Assembly: GCA_951640195.1 (NCBI GenBank)
Contig: OX621171.1
Coordinates: 1,736,001-1,800,000, forward strand
DNA from: Porpolomopsis calyptriformis
Lineage: Eukaryota; Basidiomycota; Agaricomycetes; Agaricales; Hygrophoraceae
Length of the DNA stretch: 64,000 nt
Direction: 5' to 3'
The position numbers were made by a program, and so were the translations under genes. Every line of letters begins with the position of its first letter. The stretch's first letter is position 1. Shown here in pieces: positions 11,244-21,562 of this stretch. The notes beneath the pieces were generated by a model. It was not told the DNA's origin, ran no database searches, and saw only the letters and a list, made by a program, of their open reading frames with translations.

Positions 11244-11945
11244 TTGAGCAACATATCCAAGATATGCGATCCTATCAAATTGATAAAAGCAATCTGCGAT
11301 CTACTGTGGGTTAAGAATCCAAGCACAAGGAAAGGTGTTACAGATCCCATTCCATTTGTCACCATGATGTCTATATACATCATTGCCCTACTTGATCCTC
11401 AATCACCAGTGCAATGTCATGCCACTGAGAACAACTACACATTGGGAGCTCCATGGATGTCTAAACATGGTATGTAAAAATTTTGTGTCCACTGCTTGCA
11501 ATGACAACACTCACTCCTATACAGGGATGAAAGGGTTGCAACCCCTGAATCTCATTCAGATGGGTATAGTGAAGGCCAGAAGCTGTGGCATTTTAACTTC
11601 ACCCAAGTTTATGAAGTCATGGGAGCTGCATTCTGTGTGGGAGCTTGAGGTATTTTAAAATGAGATAATGGTATTAATAGAAACCCCCCATATGGCACTT
11701 GGAAAGCTGTCTGCAAGATTTTTGGTTGCACAGTAGCCAACAGGCTGGCATGTCATGGGGAATGTACTGCTTGAGCACTTCCGGAGTCAGTGCTACCTGG
11801 TCCATCAATGAACACTGTCGGTGATTGAGATGTAATCATTGTGGACGACTCGGATTCTGAAGGATCCTCTGTGGGATTGGATCAGAAAAGGAAGGGGGGG
11901 TCATTATCGCAATTGTCGAAGCGCCGTAGGATGAGGATGAGTTAA
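11244..11945 (+). pseudogene. Unrecognised protein fragment with SUMO-interaction-like motif and nuclear localisation signals
   Basis: A single phase runs from MSNISKICDPIKLIKAICD through a central block (KLWHFNFTQVYEVMGAAF, then GTWKAVCKIFGCTVANRL) to a stop at 11943. At least four in-frame TGA codons lie where Arg or Trp would fit. The end of the protein carries VIIVDDSDSE, which resembles a SUMO-interaction motif with an acidic flank, and two basic patches (QKRKGG and SKRRRMRM) typical of nuclear localisation signals. A probable intron lies near 11470-11525. I do not recognise the family. It precedes the ParB-motif gene on the same strand, and the first 30-bp palindrome starts 48 bp after its stop. 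Confidence 0.45.
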
Positions 11946-11993
11946 AGAAAGGTCATAACTGTAGATACAAATGACAATTTGACCTTTCCAAAT

Positions 11994-12366
11994 GTGCACC
12001 ATCTGAGCATGCTCGGATTGCGGGGAATAGCTTGAAAATCATGATATGCCCCATCCAATCATGTCATTATTGATACGACCAAGACCCTATTTGTTACGAT
12101 TATGCGCCAAAGGAGCATGCTCCTTTGGTGCAGTGTATCCATCACTGAGGTGGTAAACCCATTACTCATTACAACACGAGTAATAGTATTATACAATTAA
12201 ATAATAACATCCGAGAAATGAGCATGTTCATTACACGCAAACATCACTTAAATGATATAACCATACAAGAGGAAGTGCGCCAAATGAGCATGCTCAAATA
12301 GCACATGTATGATATTACACAATGTAATCACAATACCGCGCCATTTGAGCATGCTCATTTGGCGCG
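11994..12366. repeat. Four 30-bp palindromes upstream of the ParB-motif gene
   Basis: Copies lie at 11994-12023, 12103-12132, 12276-12305 and 12337-12366. Each is 30 bp with the half-site TGCGCCAAAnGAGCA followed by its complement, and the core is GAGCATGCTC. The arms vary together (for example GGAG..CTCC in the second copy, TGAG..CTCA in the third), so dyad symmetry is kept while sequence changes. Between copies the DNA is AT-rich and unique. They lie upstream of the gene starting at 12572. Confidence 0.88.
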
Positions 12367-13423
12367 TGATATATTCATACAATGATATATAATTCTAATC
12401 ATGTGATGTATTATTCCCTTATTGGGATGCACCCAAGCATCCACCGTTATATTAGCCGGCCACTTAGGCCCGGGATTTGCTGAACGAGCTACCTATTTAA
12501 AGGCCACCCCGGCAAGCACCTGATCCATTTTCGACCCTCTGTCTGAATGCTCACAACCGTGAACACACAACATGCCACCAAAACGCTCCGCGCCAAAAAG
12601 CAGCAAAGCCAAGACTACCAATAAACCAGCACCCGCCGCAAGCGAAGCAGCAGACCAGCCAAGTGAAGCAGCAGACCAGCCATGAGCGTCTGGGTCTGGG
12701 TCTGGTGCAGGAGCCATGAATGATCACCCGAGTAACGAGACCCAACTAGAGCAGAGAGAGGAGACTGGGGTTGAGGTAAGTCGTCTTAAAAGGAAAGTGA
12801 CAGACACAAACTAAAGAGAGGGTAGGAGATCACCACGAACGACTCTGCAGCGGCGGCAACCAGCAAGGCCAAGGCCCGCTACATACTGATCAGCAAAGCC
12901 ACGATTGGGTTTGCCAAACTTGATCTGGCTGCTCAAGGGATGGTGTTTCACTTTGGAAAGTATAACCCGAGGGGAAGGGATGCGAACCAAGTCGCATGGT
13001 TATCCTGAGATATGAAGATGAACGGAGTCCAGTGGTACAGGAGGGAGTCCATGCTCCCCCTCTTGATCCCTGATCACAAGTATCTGATGGAGGGGTCATA
13101 CACCAAGGATGCCACTCTGGGTCCCAATGTGCCAGAGCTGAAGCTCACTGAAGAGGGAAAGGCCAAGTATCAGCGTTGGGTATGTGCAAGTGGGCAGCAT
13201 AGGTACGCTGCGCTGATGAGCTTGAGAAGAGAGCGCGTGGGGAAGATTGACAAAATGAGGGCGAAGTTGACGAAGATGAAGAAACCTGACCTCAGTGGAC
13301 CAGCGTTTGATGCGATGCAGGAATTGCAGGCAGAGATTGAGGATGAGGAGGAGTCTTTGGATCAGTTCGGGTGGTGGGTGGTGGTGATATATGATGAAGG
13401 TAAGCAAGATTTAGTTTTCATGT

Positions 13424-13561
13424 TGCGCCAAACGAGGATACTCGTTCGGTGCAAGAGGGACCAGAAATGACTTAGAGTGCGCCAAACAAGCATCCTCATT
13501 CGGCGCAAGAGGGAAGAGACATGACTTAGAGTGTGCCAAACAAGCATCCTCATTTGGTGCA
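13424..13561. repeat. Three 30-bp palindromes in tandem within one intron
   Basis: Copies lie at 13424-13453, 13479-13508 and 13532-13561, separated by related 23-25 bp spacers containing 'gacttagag'. This looks like local tandem duplication of one palindrome plus spacer inside the intron 13400-13624. The first copy has CGAGGATACTCG at its centre, the other two CAAGCATCCTCA. Confidence 0.88.
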
Positions 13562-13946
13562 CTGTTTATGGTTGACATCTAGTGGTCTATATTATTTGAT
13601 CCTCATACACTCATTCTTTTTCAGCTATATTGCTTCGCGATGGAACCAACACTCTGTTCGAGCTCTCTCGCAACAATCCTCTATACCAATATGGGGAGAT
13701 GGAAGCCGAAAAGCTGATCATGAAAGTGCGGGAAATATCTGCTACCAAAGGGAACCTCGATGCCATCAAGAAGATTCATCTGGAAGCAGGAAGGACCGAT
13801 ACTCGATTACGACAAGTGCTTGCTAACCCGGACATGTTGGAACTGTTAGATTCATTCAACTTCCACGGGCGGCACTTTATGTATTCAAAGGTTATGCAAA
13901 CGACTTGGATACACAAGCACTTATTAAATGTTGCCGGAGGGGTAAG

Positions 13947-13976
13947 TGCGCCAAACAAGCATACTCGTCTCGCGCA
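13947..13976. repeat. 30-bp palindrome in intron
   Basis: This copy starts directly after the 5' splice site (ggtaag then TGCGCCAAACAAGCA) of intron 13942-14018. The right arm reads TACTCGTCTCGCGCA and is partly decayed. Confidence 0.85.
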
Positions 13977-14614
13977 ATACACTTCTTTAATACTTCATTA
14001 TTATTTCTGTTAATATAGATCATATGCGAACTCATGTTGGATATGCAGGATATTCTGATAGGTCTTTTCAGACCAACAAACCAATTCGTATTCTCAAACA
14101 AGGATTTAAAGAACCATGCATCAGCGATGAAACGGCTATATGATAGAGTTCAAGTCAAGGGACAGGAGGACGACGAGATTGAACGCTTTGAGCTGGATGT
14201 CAAGTTTAGGTGGAGCCGTTTCAAGGGCAAGGGCGAACAGCCTGAAAGGGAGTTCCTGAATTCCGATCTCCTTGACGCTCTGGATGAGTGTTTCGAGGAT
14301 GAATACTCCCAGGATATTGAGGATGGGGATAGGGCAAGCAAAACGTTAGGGATGGGGGAGACATGGAATATGAAGTGTATGGAGGGGTACAAGAAGGCTG
14401 TTGGGAGTGTTTGGAGGAGAAGGGTATTGGACGAGCTGAAGGAGGGTACCGGCAAGATGGTTCAAGACAATTTGCATGACAAGACAAGATGGGCGTTGAG
14501 CAAGACAGAGAAGAACCACGAGCCATTTCCTTTCTTCACCAAATCAGTCATTATTAGCTTGGCTGAATCATTTTCATTGATGGAACTGGGCCTGAAGGAG
14601 GTGAGTAATCAGAA

Positions 14615-14644
14615 TGCGCCAAACGAGCATGTTCTTTTGGTGCA
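14615..14644. repeat. 30-bp palindrome in intron
   Basis: It lies in intron 14601-14687. The left half is TGCGCCAAACGAGCA, the consensus half-site, and the right half is TGTTCTTTTGGTGCA. Confidence 0.85.
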
Positions 14645-15982
14645 CCTTGACACAGCCTATATTCATTCTTCTTCCTCATTCATACAGGTATGCAGGTGGA
14701 TCGAGCCTCTTGTAGATTACCAACTCGACATCAGGACTGGGTTGGCCTTAGCGGACTACTCAGCGCTCGTACTCGGAGCCATTCAGGACAATCGAGAGAC
14801 ATTCAATGATCCTCATGAAACCACTTTGAAAGTATGTGGCATTATTATCTTTGTTAAATCAATACAACTAACATACTTATAGCTGTCTCTGCTACTGGTT
14901 GCCAATTGATCGGCGATTCTGGCCCTCGACCACACCATTCAATATGACGACAACATTCATGATTTCTATCGTCCTAGGAACAAAGGTGACCTGGAGAAAT
15001 TCTTCAAGGATGATAATGACGACTTGCCTGATTGGTTTGTGAATGCCGTTGGGGAACAGGAAGCAGAGTACAAGCTGCTATATGGCCAGTTGATGGCACT
15101 GCATAAGAAGAAGACCCCCACTTTGGTCAGCGACAATTGGTGCCTTCATCGAACTTGCTGGGAGTTCAGCAACTCCAAGAATACAACTCATGACTGGAAG
15201 CCACTTATCCAATCGGCGATTCTCGAAAAGGCTTTGGTCCAGAACTACCGTCGTGAACTTCTGGAGCAATGTCCCCCTGCGGTCGAGTTACGTCGACAAA
15301 TCAAAGAGTTTTTTAGTCGGATGGTGCTGCCGAGACAGATTATCAACACCAAAGGGAAGTTGTCGACAGAGAAAGTCCAGGAATGGAACTTCCCGGATGC
15401 AATTGAAGAAATCAAGGACAAATCAGAACGGCCATTTGACTTGGGTGAGATGCTAGAGGATGTGGACACTCGTCGGCATTGGAGGGAGGATAAGAAATCG
15501 CTTGCTTCTATAATCGCCAGAATTGAGGCATTGCCTTTTGCGACCATCGATCCATATCAACCGACAGTACTCGCAAATGGGGTCTACGAAGCCGTCAGGA
15601 AGCTGATCAAGGAATTGGGTTAGAACTGGGCAGTTCATGAGCAATTCAGGAAGTTGCCCAAGCCTGGCAAGGAGGATGAGCCATACGGTCCTGACCATAA
15701 ATCCCATTACTTGGAAGGCCGACCGGAACCTTTTTATATCACTCTGAGGAAAAAGCGTGGCGCCCCAACGCCAAATCAACAGGTAAGTCGAAATTGGATT
15801 TAAAAATGAATCTTAATGGCTGAAATATTGTGTGTAGAAGAAGGCAAAAGCCATGAAAGAGATAGATGCTGGAGATGGTGTTGTGGCTGTTGAGACAGAT
15901 CCGGTTACGATTGTGCCGGAAAACACAATGATGCAACAAGCAAAAGTGGATGTCGACTTATGTGAGTTAGGCAGATGGTAAA

Positions 15983-16068
15983 GGCGCCATCCGAGCACGC
16001 TCGCTTGGCGCACTGTGGAGTTTGGGTCTTGAACCTACTGCGCCAAGCGAGTGCACTCACATGGCGCA
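15983..16068. repeat. Two 30-bp palindromes in intron
   Basis: Copies lie at 15983-16012 (centre GAGCACGCTC) and 16039-16068 (centre GAGTGCACTC), both inside intron 15962-16136. The second centre, TGCA in place of CATG, is itself a palindrome. Confidence 0.85.
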
Positions 16069-16175
16069 ATATTATGATATAGAATGAATTACTCACACTA
16101 GTCTATTAGCTAACCCACCCCTCTCACAACTATCAGCATTGACACCGTTGCCTTCATCTCAAGGTGAGTGTGTGT

Positions 16176-16205
16176 TGCGCTATTGGAGCATACTCGAATG
16201 GCGCA
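16176..16205. repeat. 30-bp palindrome in intron
   Basis: It lies in the 72-nt intron 16163-16234, shortly after the GTGAGT donor. It reads TGCGCTATTGGAGCA and then TACTCGAATGGCGCA. Confidence 0.85.
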
Positions 16206-16503
16206 TTGGCTGGCCTAAACATGATTTATTATAGATTTCGAGCCAGACACTCGCCATGGCACTGACCAACATCATCAAGATGACCACTCCCTCATAATGC
16301 ATGATACTGAGAATCCAGTTCGACCCATGACACCTCCCCTTGGCAAAAAGAGAGTAGCCCCGGACACACAACGGAGCCCAGGTAAGTGTTGTAATAGGAC
16401 AAAAGCTGTCTCGCAAGACATTATGATAAGACTGATTTGGCACCATGTCTTGTCAGATGGACATAGCACCAAGAGAAAGCCTCCCCCTAAGGGGAGTATG
16501 TAG

Positions 16504-18017
16504 GGATAATCATGTCAGGTGGGAATAGGGGAAATCTTAGAGCGGAGTTATCTCTTTGTGTATAGAAGATATGTTCTGTCTTTTATTGAGTGCATTTACA
16601 GCAGTTACGGGTTGATCTCTCAATTAGTGATGGTCGGTGATATCTAGATAAGTTTGCAAACAATAACGATCATGTATATAATAATGAATGTGTGGGTAAC
16701 TTTCTGCAAGTGAATACAATTGAAGAGGTAAGATGTTATGATTCCCTCTGACATAAAGCCTCTATTCCCCTTAGGTATTTGTCCAATGGCTTTTTACATT
16801 GGTGTAAGTAGGCAATAAGCAGGCAAAGGCCTGTGTGATGTTTTTTCTCATGGATGCTGACTCTAAATAAGGAAAGGAAGTGTAATAGTCCAATAGTTTT
16901 ATAAGTTGGTAACAGCAAGGTACCTGTCAGAAATCCCGAACCCAACACCTTGCGCTATCTGAACACACTCATTTCGCGCACCTTTGGATGATGTCATATC
17001 ACCTTGCGCCATCCGAGCATACTCGTCCTGCGCCCCTATCACGGTTTATATAACAAACTACTAAACCAAAGATAACTCAAGATCTACTGATCGGATTCAT
17101 TCCGAAATTGGTTCGTTGGAATCCTTAAAGCCGTGCGCCATCCGAGTGCACTCATCCTGCGCACTCTGAGCACTTCACTGTTCAGATCATCGATAATGGT
17201 CACTTTCTTCCCTTTCTACCTTGCATTCTGTACAAGCCCCCTTTGAAGCCTATGTTGTGGACAACTTCCCCTTACATACAAGGTCCTTATGACCCTTAGA
17301 TATTTGTTCCCCTTAGTCCTTCACAAAATCCCTTGATTTGACTGCATATATATAATCTACATATTTCATAGTAGACTCTTTAGTTTTGACTTATTCAGTG
17401 CTATACAGGGATTAATGCAATCTACCCCGGGAGTGGGAGTGGGAGGGGATAAACAGGTATATATTTCTAATATTAGTTTTGCTTAGGTTAATTGATATAC
17501 CTATGGTATATATTGAGTACCAAATAGTCTATTCAACTAAGTGATAAAACTTTAGCACCTATCTATCTTAGCCAAATCTCAACTGATTTAGATAATAGAG
17601 TTATTATGGGAAAGGTGCAGTATAGGGCTAGACTGTGCAATTTAGAGCGTGGGAATCAGATAAGTATTGATAGAGGTATAAGGAGATTTTGGCTGGGAAT
17701 AAAGAAAGGCTCCTTCCTCCTGGACTCAATTCTTGATAGAATTTGCCAGAAATTGAGGATTAGGGAGTTTATTACATAATCTACATGCAATACTAGAATT
17801 TTCTGAAAAAAAAGCAAATATCAAAAAATTATAGCAATAATGTAATTAAATAAAGGTACTTTCAATATGGAGTCAAACCCAAATGGATTTAGATGAAAAT
17901 TAAAATATGGCTAGATTATTAGATAGGCTAGAGCATACAAACAAAGGCAAACACTGTACAGCAAAAGGGGAAGCAGGGGAAAGAATATAAGGAGAGTGAA
18001 TACATTAATATGATAAA
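16504..18017. other. Intergenic, no gene seen
   Basis: It is AT-rich and carries only very short frames. Three more 30-bp palindromes occupy 16951-17163. The remainder up to the chromovirus LTR at 18018 shows no domain, repeat or RNA gene that I can support. Confidence 0.6.
16951..17163. repeat. Three 30-bp palindromes downstream of the ParB-motif gene
   Basis: Copies lie at 16951-16980, 17005-17034 and 17134-17163. All three have ATC or TAT in place of AAA in the left arm, a subtype shared with 15983 and 16176. The last has the alternative centre GAGTGCACTC. No copy is found elsewhere in the window by eye. Confidence 0.85.
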
Positions 18018-18453
18018 TGTTAGGGTCCAGTTATAACCCTGGTGTTATAAACCGGTTGTTCAGAACGCGTTTTACTTCGGGTGTTCTGTCCCAAGAGATA
18101 CAGGGTATGGTTCCAAGTCCTTGTTATGAGTAGCTAACAAGGAATCAGACTTAAGGTCTGATATATACAAAGGTACTCTTTATATACTGACTACTTATCT
18201 GTGTGAGTCAGTGCAGCATAACATGTGTAGGAGATAAGGGATGAGTCATCATGATTGATGATGAATCATAAAGGGGTTGAAACATAACAGAAATGAAAGA
18301 TGTCTGCATATGGATAGAGTAGTGGGGAATCCCAGAGAAAGGCAATGGGGAATCCCAACGAAAGAATGTGGGGATTCCCAAGATAAGATACAGGTTTGCA
18401 TACGATAAGATAGAAGAAAGAAAAGGAAAGAAAAGAAAATTACGACCGTGACA
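18018..18453 (-). repeat. 3' LTR of chromovirus 1 (minus-strand element)
   Basis: The block begins TGTTAGGGTCC and ends GACCGTGACA, and is 436 bp long. It shares long stretches with the LTR at 33234-33644 and the inverted solo LTR at 34278-34643, including the 'aaggaatcagacttaaggtctga' and 'tatatactgactac' parts. The 'tatata' and 'gactac' region is a plausible promoter core. The partner LTR of this element is lost, because the element is truncated at 21562. Confidence 0.85.
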
Positions 18454-18488
18454 TACACCTCAGCTTCAAAGGAAATTTGTCCCAAATT

Positions 18489-19235
18489 TCAAACTTGGGC
18501 GGTGTCAGTCGTCTCGTCCTCTGAGGCCTGGGTCGGGATTTCCTCAGTGGCGGGGGCCTCAATGGCCACTGAGGGGGAAGCGATGAGTTCGCCTTCCGAA
18601 GCCACTTCGATGGGGGAAGGGGCTCAGACTGTCACGACATCATCGTCGTTGTCTGGGTATTCCAAATCAAGGTCAATTGGGTATTCGACTGATTTCCTGT
18701 ACTCGATTAAAGTTTCCGTTGTCACGAGATCTCGTTGAGTCTGAAGGAAATCTTCCCTGGTGAGCCGCTTGGATTGGCGACTCTCTTCCATGAGCTTGGC
18801 GATGATGGCGCGGCTGGTAACATCGTAACAGTCTACCCACGTTCGTCTCTTTTGTTGTTGGAGCTCCCAAATTTTGAGCTCGCTCCGGTCCTAACAGTCT
18901 TTCCAAAATCCAATGCTTTTGCGTAACGATTCGATCTCGGCTTGTAGGGCATCGTGCTCTTCTCGAAGTTCTCGGTTCCAGTTGCTGATGCTATTGTTAT
19001 AGACTGTGAGACGTGAGATGGTGACAGCAGGATCTTCAGGAGGAGGGGTTCATGTAGGATATTCCCTGAAGAAATCTTCTGCATGTGCGCGAGCCTGTCG
19101 ATGCAATTGTCGAGTGGAGGAGGCAGAGGTGGAGGGGCTGGGAGTAGGGGAGTGGATGGCAGATGAGGGGATTCGTCCAGCACGTCGGATGGCGATTTGA
19201 GGGGAGGGGGATTGTGTGGATCGTGTGGCGGGCAT
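18489..19235 (-). pseudogene. Extra ORF between pol and 3' LTR of chromovirus 1
   Basis: On the minus strand this starts MPATRSTQSPSPQIA. A Ser/Pro-rich head is followed by a coiled-coil segment (ELREEHDALQAEIESLRK) and an acidic Glu/Ala/Thr-rich tail. Several in-frame stops (TGA, TAG) show that it is dead. The same frame and order are present in chromovirus 2 at 23309-24053, so it is a real third ORF of this retroelement lineage and not noise. The position matches that of env-like or accessory genes, but no transmembrane segment or known domain is visible. Confidence 0.6.
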
Positions 19236-19390
19236 GATGAGATTGTTGCGACGTTTTGGCTCAGTGGTTTTGGTGGTTGCAACAAAGTTTTGAGTCGTGA
19301 AGGAAAATGGAGACGTCTTCACAGTATATAAGGAGTGATTCTAAAAATAGAGGTCAATTCTTGGCAGACGGTATAATGACAAATGAATGA

Positions 19391-21562
19391 ATAGATTCAG
19401 GTTGCCGTTTGAATTGAGTCTTCGTACGTCTTCACAATTTCCTTGGCGTGTCGTAAAATGTTTGATCGATCTTCCCAAGTGGCTTCTTCGATCGGATAGC
19501 CTTTCCATTTGACCAAATATTTTCATCATCGTTTAGCTCCGGAATGTTGCAGTATGGATTCGACCTCGTATTCTTCTTCGTTTTCGATCAGATCAGGAGG
19601 AGGCCGTGATGTGTCGATGACATCAGGGTGGAGCAATTTATTTCTGATGTTGGGTCTCAGGAGTGAAACGTGAAAGACTGGATGTAGTCTCCATGTTCCA
19701 GGGATGTTGATTAGATAGGCAAGGTCTGATATCTTCTTCAAGACCTTGAATGGTCTGGTCCGTCGGTTGTCGAGCTTCTTCGAGGGTTGTGTCATCTTGA
19801 TATTCTTGGTGTCCAGCCAGATCTCCTTCTTCATAGGAGGGTGAGGGTTTCCATTTTCGATCGGCATATTTCTTCATCGATTCCGTTGTCTTTGATAAGG
19901 ATCGTTCGGCATTTTGCTGTGCACGTGTGAGGCGTTCATGAAAGGTGTTAGCTGCGGGCACGTTGCTTTGGTCTGGAATAATCGTGGGGAGGTGGGGATG
20001 ACGTCCGTATTCCATATAGAATGGTGATTGTGAAGTGGCAGAGTGTTGCCAATTGTTGTAGGCAAATTCCACAGAAGCAAGCCATTCCGACTAGTCATCC
20101 TGCATGAAGTTGGTATAGAAACATAAGTAGACTTCGAGTTCTTGATTGGTACATTCTGTTTGACCATCTGTTTGGGGGTGATATGCAGTGGAGAGACTGG
20201 AGATGATTCCTAAGGAGTTATTGAGGGCTTCTGTGAATTTCGACATGAATTGCACTCCACGATCGGATATAACCTTTTGGGGCCATCCATGATGTTTCCA
20301 TACGTGATTCCGAAAGAGTTTCACAGCACCTTCTGATGAGAGATTGGAAGTTGTCGGAATGAAGTGAGCATGTTTGGTGAAGCGATCGACAATGACCATC
20401 ACAGCATTGTAGCCTTGTGATTTGGGGAGTTCAATGATAAGATCGACGGTAATCTCTTTCCATGGTTCCATAGAAGGGGGTATGGGTTGGAGTAGTCCTG
20501 ACAGCTTCGAGGGGAAGTTCTTGTTTTGTTGACAAGCTGGACAGGATCGAACGTAGTTGGTGATGTCTTGTGGGGCACTGTCCCAAATAAAGTTACGAAG
20601 TACGAGTTCCTTCATCTTCTCAATGCCAGTGTAGCCAGCGTGGGGGTAGGCGTGGGACAGTCGTATAATGTCTGTGCACAAAGATACTTCCTCCGGCACC
20701 ACTATCTGACCTTCAACATTGCGCACAAGCCCATCTGCTTGGGTCCAAGTGAGTGAGGCATCCTTGAGTTTATCTTGGATCTTCTGCGGGAGTGGGATTT
20801 TGAAGTGTAATCTAGAAAGAAGACTTGAATTTGACAATTTGACAATCGAATTAATCCATCAATCGCGCGCTATCAGAACTTCGTTCTCCATGTCGGCTTC
20901 GACGTCAGGCAAGTAATCAGGGCGTCTGGACAGGCCATCGGCTTTGTTCTTTCTTCCTGGAACATACTCAATTTTGTACCCGAATCTGGACAGATACTCA
21001 GACCAATGAGTTTGGCAGTTCAATAAACGAAGATTCTTAGAGAAATATCGCAAGGCCAAACTGTCTGTTCTGATGAGAATATCGTGTCTTGCTCCTTCAA
21101 GGAGATGGCGCCATTGTTTGAAGGAATCAATGATCGCCAGGAGCTCTAGATCGTGAGTAGGGTAGTTCTTTTCAGCAGGGGAGGTAGATCTTGAATGATA
21201 GCCAACAGGTTTCCAGTGTCCGTCATGAAACTGGGAGAGTATTCCTGCGATTCCGATGGTGGAGGTGTCAGTTTCCAGACAATAGGGGAGATCGCGATCA
21301 GGAATATGAAGGACGGGTGTGTTCGTCAAAAGGGATTTGATGTTGTCGAAAGCTTCTTGTCTTCGAGGGGTCCATTCCCATGCAGTCTCATTGTGCAAGA
21401 GTTCATAGAGAGGGGTAGCGACCTTGGAGAAACCTTTAATATATTTTAACCAAAAGTTCGCACTGCCCAAGAAGGATTGGAGTTCTTTCACCATTTCTGG
21501 AACAGGCCAAGACATGATAGCATCGACCTTCTTTGGATTGGTGGTGATTCGTCCTTTGGATA
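19391..21562 (-). mobile_element. Chromovirus 1 pol fragment: RT end, RNase H, integrase, chromodomain
   Basis: Minus-strand order: RT thumb and connection (FLGSANFWLKYIKGF, 21440), RNase H (LETDTSTIGIAGILSQ, 21280; the second RNase H region near THDLELLAI), zinc-finger HHCC integrase (CPACQQNK, 20540), catalytic core (DLIIELPKSQ, DRGVQFMSKF, then DGQTECTNQELE), GPY-like C-terminal part (RTRPFKVLKKISD, PVFHVSLLRP) and a chromodomain (YEVESILQHSG then KYLVKWKGYPIEEATWE). The chromodomain places it in the chromovirus clade. Frameshifts and stops break it at about 20840, 20090 and 19530. The 5' part is missing because a Tc1 element adjoins at 21563. Confidence 0.92.

Larger units (their letters stand above)
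12572..16503 (+). pseudogene. Large multi-exon protein with ParB-like GxHRxxA motif
   Basis: At least nine exons join in phase, from MPPKRSAPKSSKAK (basic and Ala-rich, nuclear-type N terminus) to a Lys-rich end, STKRKPPPKGSM. Around 13180-13215 the sequence ASGQHRYAAL resembles the conserved G-x-x-R-x-x-A loop of ParB/Srx-type domains. The preceding stretch (MLPLLIPDHKYL) and the following WWVVVIYDE strand also fit that fold. The rest (about 700 residues, FNFHGRHFMYSK, DDLPDWFVNAVGE and so on) is unrecognised. Five introns (13400-13624, 13942-14018, 14601-14687, 15962-16136, 16163-16234) contain 30-bp palindromes. In-frame stops are TGA at 12683, 13006 and 14907 and TAG at 15621, each explained by one C-to-T or G-to-A change. 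The splice sites remain good. The ParB relation is motif-level only. Confidence 0.6.

Noticed and set aside
11994..17163. Palindromes as rho-independent terminators or REP elements
   Set aside because: The genome is fungal, and most copies are in introns or upstream of a gene. A bacterial terminator role does not apply.
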